In this document: positions 12,301 through 22,000 of the stretch, piece by piece
Layout of the letters: the number at the start of each line of letters is the position of its first letter
How positions within the stretch are numbered: position 1 is the first letter of the stretch
Assembly (NCBI GenBank): GCA_020650975.1
Contig: JAIPMN010004388.1
Span: forward strand, 1-33,141
Direction: 5' to 3'
Source: Apostichopus californicus
Lineage: Eukaryota > Echinodermata > Holothuroidea > Aspidochirotida > Stichopodidae
DNA length: 33,141 nucleotides
The notes under the pieces: model-generated
Database searches by the model: none
What the model saw: the letters and a program-made list of their open reading frames with translations, nothing else
Told to the model about the DNA's origin: nothing
Position numbers and translations under genes: made by a program

Positions 12301-13516
12301 GCGTGGTACGGTGCAAGAAGAAGAAGAAGAAATCAGGTAGGAGTATTAACCAAAACGCTTAATTTTGTAGAAATTAAAGTATATTGTTTCGTTAAAATAT
12401 GCTAAATGTAATCCGGAATGAAGTCAACTGTATGTTCTGGAATGCCAGTTTGAAGAAAACGTATAGCAAAATAGCTATATAAATGGCATTTATCACAAAC
12501 CGTTATTGCTACGCATGATCGCCAATTCTTTTATCAGGAACAACATACTACGATTTGGAAAACTGACTATATTTTTTCAAAGATTGGTTTCGGATTGTAT
12601 TCAAATATCCTAAATAAATCTCAAATGGTTATTGATCATATCTCTCAAAGAAGAAAATTCAACTCTGCCAATCAATTATTACCTGTTTTCGTGTTTCTAC
12701 GAAGCGGATCTTACGTCCAATATACAAAAGGAGATAAAGGAACGTTTCAAGAAGCTTCATGGAATTATGTTTGAACAAAATGATTGTCGTTACTCTAAAG
12801 GAAAGATTCATGTTATCGTGAACGCAACTGAAGACGAGGTAATGTTATTATATCATGTTGTATCAACAAATGGAGGCAATTCAACAAACAAAGAGAAAAG
12901 GATTGATAGCTGATTATTCCAAATTTACACAAAGTATTAATGTAAAGATAATAAATGTTATATTCTGCAGATACTCATCTCGAATTGAAATTGCGACTTG
13001 TCGGAATAGTATTTTTATTTTACTTAAAATATATTGTAACAAATAGTTTACTTTCTCATCAGTTTATCGATTATGCAAATCGACAGCGTCCTTTGTGTTT
13101 TGACATCCCTTTACTCTTCTTTCTTACACAGATAAACGTCACTTACATAGTTATGAGGAATACTCGCATGAAACTTTTAGACGAACACATAAGACTGGTT
13201 TGTGGTTAATCGTTTCCGCTGTTAAAAGTATGTGACTAAGAATTTTATCGCCGACATAGCTGGTAATTGGAATTCATGTGATACCTGTTTACTCACTCTT
13301 TTGGAAAAGACCGATAGTGTCAAGATAGCAATGTGAGTAGGTTTTATTTTAAGTTCTGAAAGCGTTTTTATTTCCCATGGTTAGTAACTCACATGTAACG
13401 AAACATGGGAAGAACGTCTGAATCAAGTATTTTACTATTATATGTCTTAAATTATTTCATTAATAATGTTTTTTACTCTTTCAGTGTCATCAGCTGGAGT
13501 CGTCCTGAAGCGATGA
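9279..13516 (+). CDS. Receptor gene 1: type-I membrane IgSF protein with 3 V-like domains + 1 C/I-like domain
   Basis: Exons 9279-9333, 9724-9999, 10312-10587, 10899-11189, 11501-11863 and 12220-12336 join in a single open frame (all junctions phase 1, consensus GTAAG donors and AG acceptors), giving about 459 residues through the membrane anchor. Order: signal peptide, three V-like Ig domains, one C/I-like Ig domain, transmembrane helix, six lysines. The most likely tail continues in 13132-13197 and 13485-13516 (stop 13514-13516), but the tail is uncertain. The architecture points to cell-surface recognition. The first two V domains are mosaics of neighbouring exons. Family assignment is strong; ligand and pathway are unknown. 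Confidence 0.75.
9397..9588 (+). other. Conserved block in intron 1, possible retroelement relic
   Basis: An open frame inside intron 1 encodes a peptide with the core KYITEFNPSIRDLRLAKE and then LCPLCQRPTE. The same block is in intron 1 of gene 2 (about 19150-19394, open) and gene 3 (about 29225-29340, frame broken). The T-x-F-N-P-S-x-x-D-L-R-x-x-K pattern is reminiscent of a linker found near the end of some retroelement reverse transcriptases, but that likeness is weak. It sits before the first Ig exon in every gene and probably travels with the unit. Confidence 0.3.
9724..9999 (+). CDS. Gene 1 exon 2: first V-like Ig domain (chimeric)
   Basis: 276 nt, phase 1-1. V-set features: B-strand Cys (A-L-R-C), C-strand Trp (I-V-W-K-F) and the F-strand motif NAGEYKC. 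The N-terminal half resembles the first domain of genes 2 and 3 (VPLGES), whereas the C-terminal half (from N-D-E-V) is almost identical to the next exon of the same gene at an offset of 588 bp, a mark of gene conversion. Confidence 0.88.
10312..10587 (+). CDS. Gene 1 exon 3: second V-like Ig domain
   Basis: 276 nt, phase 1-1, with L-S-C, A-V-W-I-F and NAGEYKC. The first codons (VANNNTRWVLLGES) and the acceptor region match exon 4 of this gene, while the rest matches the internal repeats of gene 2 and exon 2 of this gene. Confidence 0.88.
10899..11189 (+). CDS. Gene 1 exon 4: membrane-proximal V-like Ig domain
   Basis: 291 nt, phase 1-1. It belongs to a distinct subtype present once per gene immediately before the C/I-like exon: INPAEIGFENVNGYNN, then DNAGMYTC and I-K-G-A-I-R. 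A Cys pair and Trp are present. Equivalent exons are 22447-22728 and 30151-30441. Confidence 0.88.
11501..11863 (+). CDS. Gene 1 exon 5: C/I-like Ig domain
   Basis: 363 nt, phase 1-1, about 121 residues. V-E-L-E-C (first Cys), L-F-W-T (Trp) and D-A-N-I-T-C (second Cys) mark an Ig fold different from the V-like ones. Dense N-glycosylation sequons (NST, NIS, NNT, NIT, NYT, NVT, NRT) agree with an extracellular stalk position. It ends at AACA|GTAAGT. Confidence 0.88.
12220..12336 (+). CDS. Gene 1 exon 6: transmembrane segment and lysine stop-transfer
   Basis: 117 nt, phase 1-1. About 24 hydrophobic residues (core VAVIALICAVTIILCVV) with no charged residue, then R-C and six lysines. AAG repeat number varies between genes (6, 4 and 5 lysines in genes 1, 2 and 3). 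Confidence 0.88.
12490..12836 (+). pseudogene. Decayed coding-like segment after the TM exon of gene 1
   Basis: Collinear with 24040-24380. Both copies read alike for a while (M-I-A-N-S-F-I-R-N-N-I-L-R-F-G-K), then diverge by small indels that shift the frame. Downstream both share a frame containing Q/K-K-E-I, F-K-K and H-G-I-M-F; in gene 1 this runs on to KGKIHVIVNATEDE followed by a GTAATG donor. An alternative reading is a cytoplasmic exon 12702-12836 entered in phase 1 at CTACGAAG. I do not recognise the domain. Confidence 0.35.
13132..13197 (+). CDS. Gene 1 candidate cytoplasmic exon
   Basis: Strong acceptor (TTCTTTCTTACACAG) at 13131 and a weak donor (ACTG|GTTTGT). Entered in phase 1 it encodes a hydrophilic, tyrosine-containing tail (HSYEEYSHETFRR) of 22 codons, phase 1-1. 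Without the donor the frame continues to a stop at 13233-13235. A phase-0 reading is also open, so phase depends on the preceding exon. Absent from gene 2 through deletion. Confidence 0.4.
13485..13516 (+). CDS. Gene 1 candidate terminal exon
   Basis: Good acceptor (TTTTTTACTCTTTCAG) at 13484. Phase-1 entry gives VSSAGVVLKR and a stop at 13514-13516. An AATAAA at 13613-13618 could serve polyadenylation. Confidence 0.35.
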
Positions 13517-13997
13517 CATCTAATAATCTAATAATTATAACGTCGCCAGTTATCTTTTCACCTTATCTACCGAGAAGTACTTAAATGTAATCACCATTAT
13601 TGATAAAACTAGAATAAATGATTATTCTTAATGTGCTTCCATGGAATTAGTTGAACAATTTATTATCGATACGTTTGATTTGAAGTAATCACATTTGTAG
13701 ATATGATATAGTAAAATATAATATCTCACAATGTCTGGAAGTTCTTTAGCTCAAGGCAGGAAAATTAAACTCATTCGTCCAATAACTACTTTATTTATCA
13801 TTTATTATTTGCGTTGTAGTTGTCGAGTGATCCAATATTTTTTGAAACAAACGTAGTGGATAATTTGTTGTTAAAAGAACATATCATTTATATTTTCCAA
13901 GATTTTGCTACAAAGATACCCAAATGAAGGAAACCTGCAACTAACTAGAGTTGTCCGGTTACTGACCTAACATCTCATTCTTATTTCCTCACGATAG

Positions 13998-14113
13998 TTG
14001 ATGTCTTACACGCGAAATTCGTTGGTATCAGTGGTTCTACTCGTTGCAAAGAGCGATGGAAGACGCATACAGAAGAAAACCTGAAACTATTCGAACAGAT
14101 AATCAACGAATGA
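13998..14113 (+). CDS. Alternative terminal exon candidate of gene 1
   Basis: A pyrimidine-rich acceptor (CATTCTTATTTCCTCACGATAG) ends at 13997. Phase-1 entry gives about 37 codons containing HAKFVGISGSTRCKERW and LKLFEQIINE, then TGA at 14111-14113. The acceptor half is deleted in gene 2, whose homologous remainder starts at about 24391. Not otherwise supported. Confidence 0.25.
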
Positions 14114-16260
14114 ATGTTTAAAGACAATGGATCGTATCGGGTAGTTTTATCTAGCAGATTGTACAAGTTTATACATATTTTTCACAGAGAAGTCAATAGG
14201 ATAATTTATTCTACGCTACTTGAACGTCGACAGTACTTAGTAATAAGTCCGTCCACATATATTTGGGACAATCGTTCTTTATAGCATAGCCTGTAGATAA
14301 ATATTCGTTGGTTCTTACATTCTGTCTAATGTAATTTAGCACATGGTTTTAAACGAATTATTTTAACATAATGTTTTATTCAATAGCTATTCTTCTTCTT
14401 CTTCTTTGTAAAATGAATTTGTAATCGATTGAATTTATACTTCCATCACATTGTCAGCATGTTCAATCTACTGTAAAATCTATTTGGTGTAGAAGTGTCT
14501 TCCTGTAGCATTACATTGATGAAAAAATATTAACTTTAAAGAAAGGTCAAACATTTTAAATCAGGATCGGTGAGTGGTCTAAGTCCAACTGCTGTTGATG
14601 AAGTATAAGCTATGGCATGTCTTTTGCTGTTAAAAATAAATGGTTAATCATGCTTCTAATTTAAATTAATGCAAGATGGTTCAAATTGATCCAGCAATAT
14701 AAAAAAAAGAATATTTTTCCAGTTTGAACAAATCGTTCACATGAAACATTTTCAGAACCTCTTTTAACATTTCAGTTCAGAACATGAACGGTATAAGTGC
14801 AGTTTGAAACGAACGTAATAGTAATCTGTCTATATGGACTAAACAAAGAGTGTTTGTAATTATATGAAGTTCAACTAAATCTGTGTGTTGAGTTGTACCG
14901 GTGTCAAGCAAACACAACTGAACTTTAATTAATTATATATATAAGTGTGTGAATAACAATATTATACGCTGTTTTATTACTCTCTTAAGTTTATTCTTGG
15001 TTTATAAAGCCGTACTTTAGTGCAGTTAAATATTAATGTATCAAGTTAGTAACCAATATTGAATGACACATAAAACAAAGCGATGTCCAAAGGTTGCTTT
15101 CTCTAAAGATCGACATGATTGTATCATGATCGTTAAAGGTGAATGGTAAAACCAGTTTTGTCTTTGTGGTTTCATCACCGCTTCATAGATAAGTCTTTTT
15201 TGACAGAGTTAAGAGAGGAAGGCAAGGAACAAATATCCACAATGGTAGGATGGTAACGAAAAACTCAAACACAAATCTAGTTCCATATCATCCTTGATTC
15301 ATATCGACCCATTACTGTGTAATATGCAATTTTCATAGCCACGGATTGTAAAGTACAATTAAATACGGTAGTGACATATTTATCAAATGTTTAAATTATA
15401 CCTCTCTACCCAATGAAACTATGGACTGACGTCTCCACTAACTTTAGAAAACTATTTACTTCCTATAGCTGCACTTCTGCGGTTCTGTGAAAGTTTCATT
15501 TACAGTTGTTCCCAAAGACACATTTATCGACTGGAAGAGTTCAGGACAGTTAGCCACATATTTGATTTTGTTAGCTTGAACATCTGGAACTGATATCGGA
15601 TTCCCTGAACCAGTAAGAGGAAATGATTAATTCGCTTTATGTATCCCCTACAAAATGATTACGCATAACAACAAACGCAGATAAGAATAAAGTATGAAAC
15701 ATTCAAACGTCTCGTTACTGTTTCCCTTTAATATCCGCTTGGAATAATTAGCTGGTTCCAACGTTATATAGACTGTAAAGTTAACTTTTGTAGATGATAT
15801 TTCTTTAATTGATTGCTGTTAATGATTTGTCTTTTTATACCCTATGTAAATATTTACAGTGTGTTTTACTTCCTCATTGCTTCAAGTGTTACGTTAGTTA
15901 ACCGCTTCACTTTTATGTACGTAAACAGTTAGTTCTGTGTTTGTCCTATAGAGCCTTTGTTCGCAATTCAATAAATTGTTATCCTTTTGTCTAATTTATA
16001 CTCATAGTAATTATTGAAATTACATATGTACTTCCAATTTGTCCACTGTTTCTGTTTGTATTTCAGGCTTACGAATTTTTGCATGATCTTTTCAGTGCCT
16101 ATAATTTTCATTAGTTTTCTGAATTACGATAGACGCTTACTTATTGCTTTCGAAATAGTGTTTATTATCAATACAAGCAAATACATAATACTTCAGTTTG
16201 CATAAAGTCGGCTAAGCAAGAGGGCAATGATCCCTTCTGTAAATGTACAAAAACCAATCT
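14114..16260. other. 3' flank of gene 1, duplicated in unit 2, no gene seen
   Basis: Collinear with about 24490-26300 apart from indels such as the extra block of about 410 bp at 14548-14960. Stops and indels accumulate in all frames. A CTT trinucleotide run lies near 14390-14406. Confidence 0.6.
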
Positions 16261-16485
16261 TCATTTATTCAAATAATCCAAACCTTTATAAAGCGCCAGT
16301 ATCAACAAAAGTTGTTCAATGTGCCATGGGACAGTTACATGACATGAACTATTGTACGATTGTTCAAACAGGTAATGTTTTAGCAGTTTCTTGATAATGA
16401 CATCAGCCTGAGCGTTTTTCTTACGTTTTGGAAGATTGTTCTACTCTTTGGGACCGAAACAAGAAAAAGAATGATCAGTAAAGGT
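16261..16485 (-). mobile_element. LINE reverse-transcriptase 3' end, decayed (copy in unit 1)
   Basis: Read on the minus strand from 16485 the frame gives TFTDHSFSCFGPKE, then a stop in place of Trp at 16441-16443, then N-N-L-P and further on IIKKLLKHYLFEQ. This is the typical C-terminal stretch of non-LTR retrotransposon reverse transcriptases (F-S-x-x-G-P-x-x-W-N-x-L-P followed by F-K-x-x-L-K-x-Y-L-F). The in-frame stop and lack of upstream RT show it is dead. It was already present before the segmental duplication because unit 2 has it at the same place. Confidence 0.6.
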
Positions 16486-18110
16486 CACACATTATGTAGG
16501 CCTGGATAAATCAGAGACGACAGCAGTGTGAAAAATGATCCTGGTGGCACCATAATAGTACCTATACTACTGACACTCAGAAAGTGTCTGGCGTTCGTCG
16601 TTTTGTAAAGAGAAAACTTTTGCACATACTTTAGGACGGTTTTGGCTCAAATTGAGGACGCTGATCAAGTATTCAGAATTTACAGAGTCACCGTATCAAC
16701 TTTACCGGCCTTAGATTTCTCGATATCTTAAGGAGTCTACGGGGGAGTGAGGGAGTGAGGGGTCAATCAAAGAACAATAAAGACTAATGGAGCCTAGTCC
16801 CTTAAACATTGAATTAGCGCGCAATGGGTCTCTAAATATTACTTCATAACTCTCTATGACTGCTACCTTTCCAAACAATGCAATTGAAAAGATGTTTGGC
16901 CTTTGAAAGAAGGATGCAATAAATAGATACTCCTCTGCATTTTGCCTTCTTCCTGTAATTCCTTACGGCTATCTGTGATTCTACTACCAAATGTTTACAA
17001 CAAGTAGAGCGTTTGCAATTCCGGTTTGCTACAAATATTACTCTCTATTCTTACCTATTCTCTTCCCACTTATTTATGTACCTAACCACACAAACACTTC
17101 CTTTAATGATTACATTGACATTTGTCAACGATGTATAGTAAGTTAATTTCAGCTGCTCCGTAAGCCAGCCGTGTATCATTGACAAGCTGTGATGTAATTT
17201 CAAAGCGTAACCATATCAAAAGCTACAAATCCAGCGAATTTATGCAAATTAAATATTTCGTCATCGGAAAAACAGGTACAGCGACGAATATTTATTGACA
17301 TATATTTTCAGTACGATGACATATTATTTTCGGTACAACGACATATATTGTTGCTTTTTTTGCGTTCCGTACGAAACGATTAGACTTTCACTTTTGACAG
17401 TTAACGAGAAATTAATTGTAGATATAAGCTCCCATGCTCAAGTGGTAAAAAGGTTAAGAAATATATTCGTGGATCTCAATAATTCCGAAAACAAATTTAA
17501 GAAATCCAAAGTAATTTTTAAAACATACATTTCAAATGAATTAAATATGTATAAATGATAAGAAGGGATAGATGGCAGTCTATTAAAATGAAATTAACGT
17601 TTGATTACTGTAACGTTGGATGTGAAAGTGATAGATTGAATTCATTCGTGACATTGGTTCAAATACTAAATTGGCTTACAGAAATAGCTATAATGCAAAT
17701 AATGCATCAACGCATATATAGCATGTTCATTGGAAACACATATTGATGAACGATAAAGGTAGGTAAACAAGGAAAATAACAACGATTCTGTAACCTGGGC
17801 GGCTTAAATTAGATTTCTTTGCTCAAAGTATAGCTTGAAAGAATTACTGGATACAATTACTACACCATTAGCCAAGCAATGCTGACACACTATAGGTGAA
17901 TTAATCTGGATATAGATAATCGATTAGGCAAGCGGGTGGTGGTTTGTGAGATAGAGGTTATGTCATTTGAGGCAGATCTATTTCACAAGCGCATGATGAC
18001 ATATGAACAAGACTGAATAGATAGTTAGAATACACGGAATGTAACCACTCCGTTCATTCATTACTTGTCCAGAGGCAGAAAACCTTATGTCATGTCTTAA
18101 TCGTTACAAG
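16486..18110. other. Duplicated intergenic DNA between genes 1 and 2
   Basis: Collinear with about 26446-28120. The open frames near 17295-17746 are not conserved in the other copy, so I do not call genes. Confidence 0.55.
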
Positions 18111-18118
18111 ATATTTGG

Positions 18119-18240
18119 TTGCTTAACGATAAACGTATTTGTGGCATCATTTATTTAGATATTTTAGACTGTCATGTGTTACCATTATATTCCAAAGCCA
18201 TGGGAAGAGATCAAGGAAGGAGTCTGAACGCAAACTAATT
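18119..18240 (+). pseudogene. Relic coding-like segment at the unit 1/unit 2 junction
   Basis: Reads LLNDKRICGIIYLDI and onward to LNAN then stop. The copy at 28132-28323 keeps the same frame with many amino-acid differences and is longer. I do not recognise the family; it may be a leftover of an older exon or element. Confidence 0.25.
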
Positions 18241-18721
18241 TTCAGTTAAGTAATAAGATAACTAACCATAAGATACTTATTAACTGTTATAGATTTGTTA
18301 ATAAGTGAACCGATCATTTGTTGTTCATTGTAAAGTAAAATGTCTAATAATAAGAACTAACGTTGAAGTGGTTTTATGTACTACAGTATAAGGAAGCTGT
18401 TATTATCTTTGTATTCTGGTAACAGAAACAGGAAGTACTTACGGTAAAATAACCATTCATTATAAAAAGCTAAGCACCATTGAAGGCTAAAACATGAATA
18501 ATGTGACTCATGTCCCAACTTGTAGGTGAAGTTTTGCCATTGAATCATTTCCTTTACAGTTACGTACTGTTTGCCACCGATGAGACATGAAAACGTTCGC
18601 TAAAAAGGAGTTGCTTCAAAGTAATATCAAGTCCGCCTAAACACACGGTATGTATGATTTGTGCATAACATTAAATGAAATAATTTGCTGTCTGTCAAGT
18701 CTGTAAAATAAGGAGAAAAAA

Positions 18722-18885
18722 GACAACATGGAAAATATGAAACGAAGTTTAAAGATAAAGCACCCCCATGATAAAAGAATCTTATTTCGTCTATATGCTA
18801 AATCATGTTGAATGTACGTCAGTTCACAAATGCATACGGAGAACAAGGAAACATAGGCCTATGTAAGGCCAGTTAAATGATATTA
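18722..18885 (+). repeat. Indel block upstream of gene 2, shared with gene 3 only
   Basis: Starting at GACAACATGGAAAATATGAA, this block has a counterpart at about 28733-28960 before gene 3 (where it is longer by about 65 bp) but is missing before gene 1. The gene 3 copy is open for 85 codons (28694-28951) while the gene 2 copy is not. Confidence 0.6.
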
Positions 18886-19044
18886 AATACTGGAAAAGTT
18901 TTATAAGTTTGTAAATTCAATATGTATAAATGTTGTAGGCAACACACAGTATCTCATGCAGTTGTGCTCTTTCCGAGCATTAAACACGAAGTTAAAACAA
19001 TAGCTAACTTCAGTTATTTTGTCTTATAGGTATTCAGTTACGTA

Positions 19045-19099
19045 ATGTGGATATATACCATCACTATCAATGCACTGTTGGCATTTTTACTACCAGTAG
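19045..19099 (+). CDS. Gene 2 exon 1: signal peptide
   Basis: 55 nt, MWIYTITINALLAFLLPVG, phase-1 donor G|GTAAGTGT; one residue differs from gene 1. Confidence 0.85.
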
Positions 19100-22000
19100 G
19101 TAAGTGTACTGCAATTTTTATGGAATTTTTCAAATACTTTCCAATCAATCTGACACAATAACCATTATTCAATATAAAAGGCGTACGAATCGCATACAGG
19201 TCATCAAAACAGTAAGGAGGATTAAATATATCACTGAATTTAACCCTTCGATAAGAGATCTCAGACTGGCAAAGGAAAAACTCTGTCCTAGTCTATGCCA
19301 GAGGCCAACAGAAACAAAATCCTTCCAAACATGCAATTGTACACATGATTTAAATCTATGTTATCACATTCGCCTGAATGAACTTAATCCCTAACTGTTA
19401 TGTACGTTTCAAATTCTAACTTGAAGTAACGTGTGATAGGTAGCTGAAGTATTATTGAAGATACGTAATGATACTCTTTCCATGTGTTCATATTGGCAGT
19501 TGCAAACGACGACATAATATTTGTTCCTCTTGGCGAATCAATAACATTAAGTTGCTCTCATGAAGATCAAGATGCAGATAAATTCGTGTGGAAGTTTAAC
19601 AACATAGTTCTTTATGCAGATTCATTTAATCCAAATGATGTCGGATTTGCAAATGTTTATGGCTATAGTAACAACAGCTACAGTTCATACTTGTATATCG
19701 ATGAGATTCGAGTGAAGAATGCCGGAGAATACAAATGTTTCATCGATGGTACAATGCGACGTGAAATCTACGTCAATGTGACAGGTAAGCATTCTGGTTA
19801 ACGATTCTATCTCTGTTTCTAATGGGGGTATGGGTAATTAGAATTGTAACTAACATGTCTTTCTGTCTGATCTGCTTAAGGTATAATTGATTTAGTGAAT
19901 ATTCATTACCATATTGATGTTCAACAAAACTCACATTAAAGTTCGTTAATTGCATGAACTATATTTTGTTGTTTCATTGCATAAAGTGTAAACACTCTCT
20001 TACTATTGATGTGCTTTCCGGGAAATAATCTAGTCGGTGACGTTTTTGTCACTTGCATAATTTCAATCTTTCCATGTGTCATACTCTATTTGACAGATGT
20101 TAATGACAAAACGATATGGGTTTTTCTTGGCGAATCAATTACATTAAGTTGCTCGAATAAAGATGATGAAGTACAACCAGCCGTGTGGATTTTTAACGAC
20201 GAAGTTCTTTATGCGAATTTGATAAGCCCAACAGATAAGGGATTTGGAAATGTTAAGGGCTATAGTAGTAATTCATCCTTGTATATCGAGGAAATTCAAG
20301 TGAAGAATGCCGGAGAATACAAATGTTACATTGGTGGTGCAATACGACGTGAAATCTACGTCAATGTGACAGGTAAGCATTCTGGTTAACGATTCTATCT
20401 CTGTTTCTAATGGGGGTATGGGTAATAAGAATTGTAAATTACATGTCTTTCTGTCTGATCAGCTTAAGGTATAATTGATTTAGTGAATATTCATTACCAT
20501 ATTGATGTTCAACAAAACTCACATTAAAGTTCGTTAATTGCATGAACTATATTTTGTTGTTTCATTGCATAAAGTGTAAACACTGTCTTACTATTGATGT
20601 GCTTTTCGGGAAATTATCTAGTCGGTGACGTTTTTGTCACTTGCATAATTTCAATCTTTCCATGTGTCATACTCTATTTGACAGATGTTAATGACAAAAC
20701 GAGATGGGTTTTTCTTGGCGAATCAATTACATTAAGTTGCTCGGTTAAAGATGATGAAGTGCAATCAGCCGTGTGGATTTTTAACGACGAAGTCATTTAT
20801 GCGAATTTGATAAGCCCAACAGATAAGGGATTTGGAAATGTTAAGGGCTATAGTAGTAATTCATCCTTGTATATCGAGGGGATTCAAGTGAAGAATGCCG
20901 GAGAATACAAATGTTACATTGGTGGTGCAATACGACGTGAAATCTACGTCAAAGTGACAGGTAAGCATTCTGGTTAACGATTCTATCTCTGTTTCTAATG
21001 GGGGTATGGGAAATAAGAATTGTAAATTACATGTCTTTTTGTCTGATCAGCTTAAGGTATAATTGATTTAGTGAATATTCATTACCATATTGATGTTCAA
21101 CAAAACTCACATTAAAGTTCGTTAATTGCATGAACTATATTTTGTTGTTTCATTGCATAAAGTGTAAACACTGTCTTACTATTGATGTGCTTTTCGGGAA
21201 ATAATCTAGTCGGTGACGTTTTTGTCACTTGCATAATTTCAATCTTTCCATGTGTCATACTCTATTTGACAGGTGTTAATGACAAAACGAGATGGGTTTT
21301 TCTTGGCGAATCAATTACATTAAGTTGCTCGAATAAAGATGATGAAGTGCAATCAGCCGTGTGGAAGTTTAACGACGAAGTTCTTTATGCAAATTTAATA
21401 AGCCCAACAGATAAGGGATTTGGAAATGTTAAGGGCTATAGTAGTAATTCATCCTTGTATATCGAGGGGATTCAAGTAAAGAATGCCGGAGAATACAAAT
21501 GTTTCATTGATGGTACAATGCGACGTGAAATCTACGTCAATGTGACAGGTAAGCATTCTGGTTAACGATTCTATCTCTGTTTCTAATGGGGGTATGGGTA
21601 ATAAGAATTGTAAATTACATGTCTTTTTGTCTGATCAGCTTAAGGTATAATTGATTTAGTGAATATTCATGACTATATTGATGTTCAACAAAACTCACAT
21701 TAAAGTTCGTTAATTGCATGAACTATATTTTGTTGTTTCATTGCATAAAGTGAACACACTGTCTTACTATTGATGTGCTTTTCGGGAAATAATCTAGTCG
21801 GTGACGTTTTTGTCACTTGCATAATTTCAATCTTTCCATGTGTCATACTCTATTTGACAGATGTTAATGACAAAACGAGATGGGTTTTTCTTGGCGAATC
21901 AATTACATTAAGTTGCTCGAATAAAGATGATGAAGTACAACCAGCCGTGTGGATTTTTAACGACGAAGTTCTTTATGCGAATTTGATAAGCCCAACAGAT

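Larger units (their letters stand above)
8690..18320 (+). repeat. Tandem segmental-duplication unit 1 (contains receptor gene 1)
   Basis: Similarity to the other two units begins near 8690 (GATTTGTTAATAAGTGA-like block) and runs through the receptor gene. The 3' flank (14022-18320) is collinear with 24391-28320. Signal-peptide exons of successive units start 9,766 and 10,083 bp apart. A block of about 410 bp (about 14548-14960) is present here and absent from unit 2, and a block of about 165 bp at 18722-18885 of unit 2 is absent here near 9125. Confidence 0.8.

Noticed and set aside
14390..14406. CTT run as a functional element
   Set aside because: Short trinucleotide run, shorter in the duplicate flank; simple-sequence drift is sufficient.
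17295..17746. Two plus-strand frames of 87 and 63 codons between genes 1 and 2
   Set aside because: The collinear copy near 27290-27720 has frameshifts and stops in both frames.
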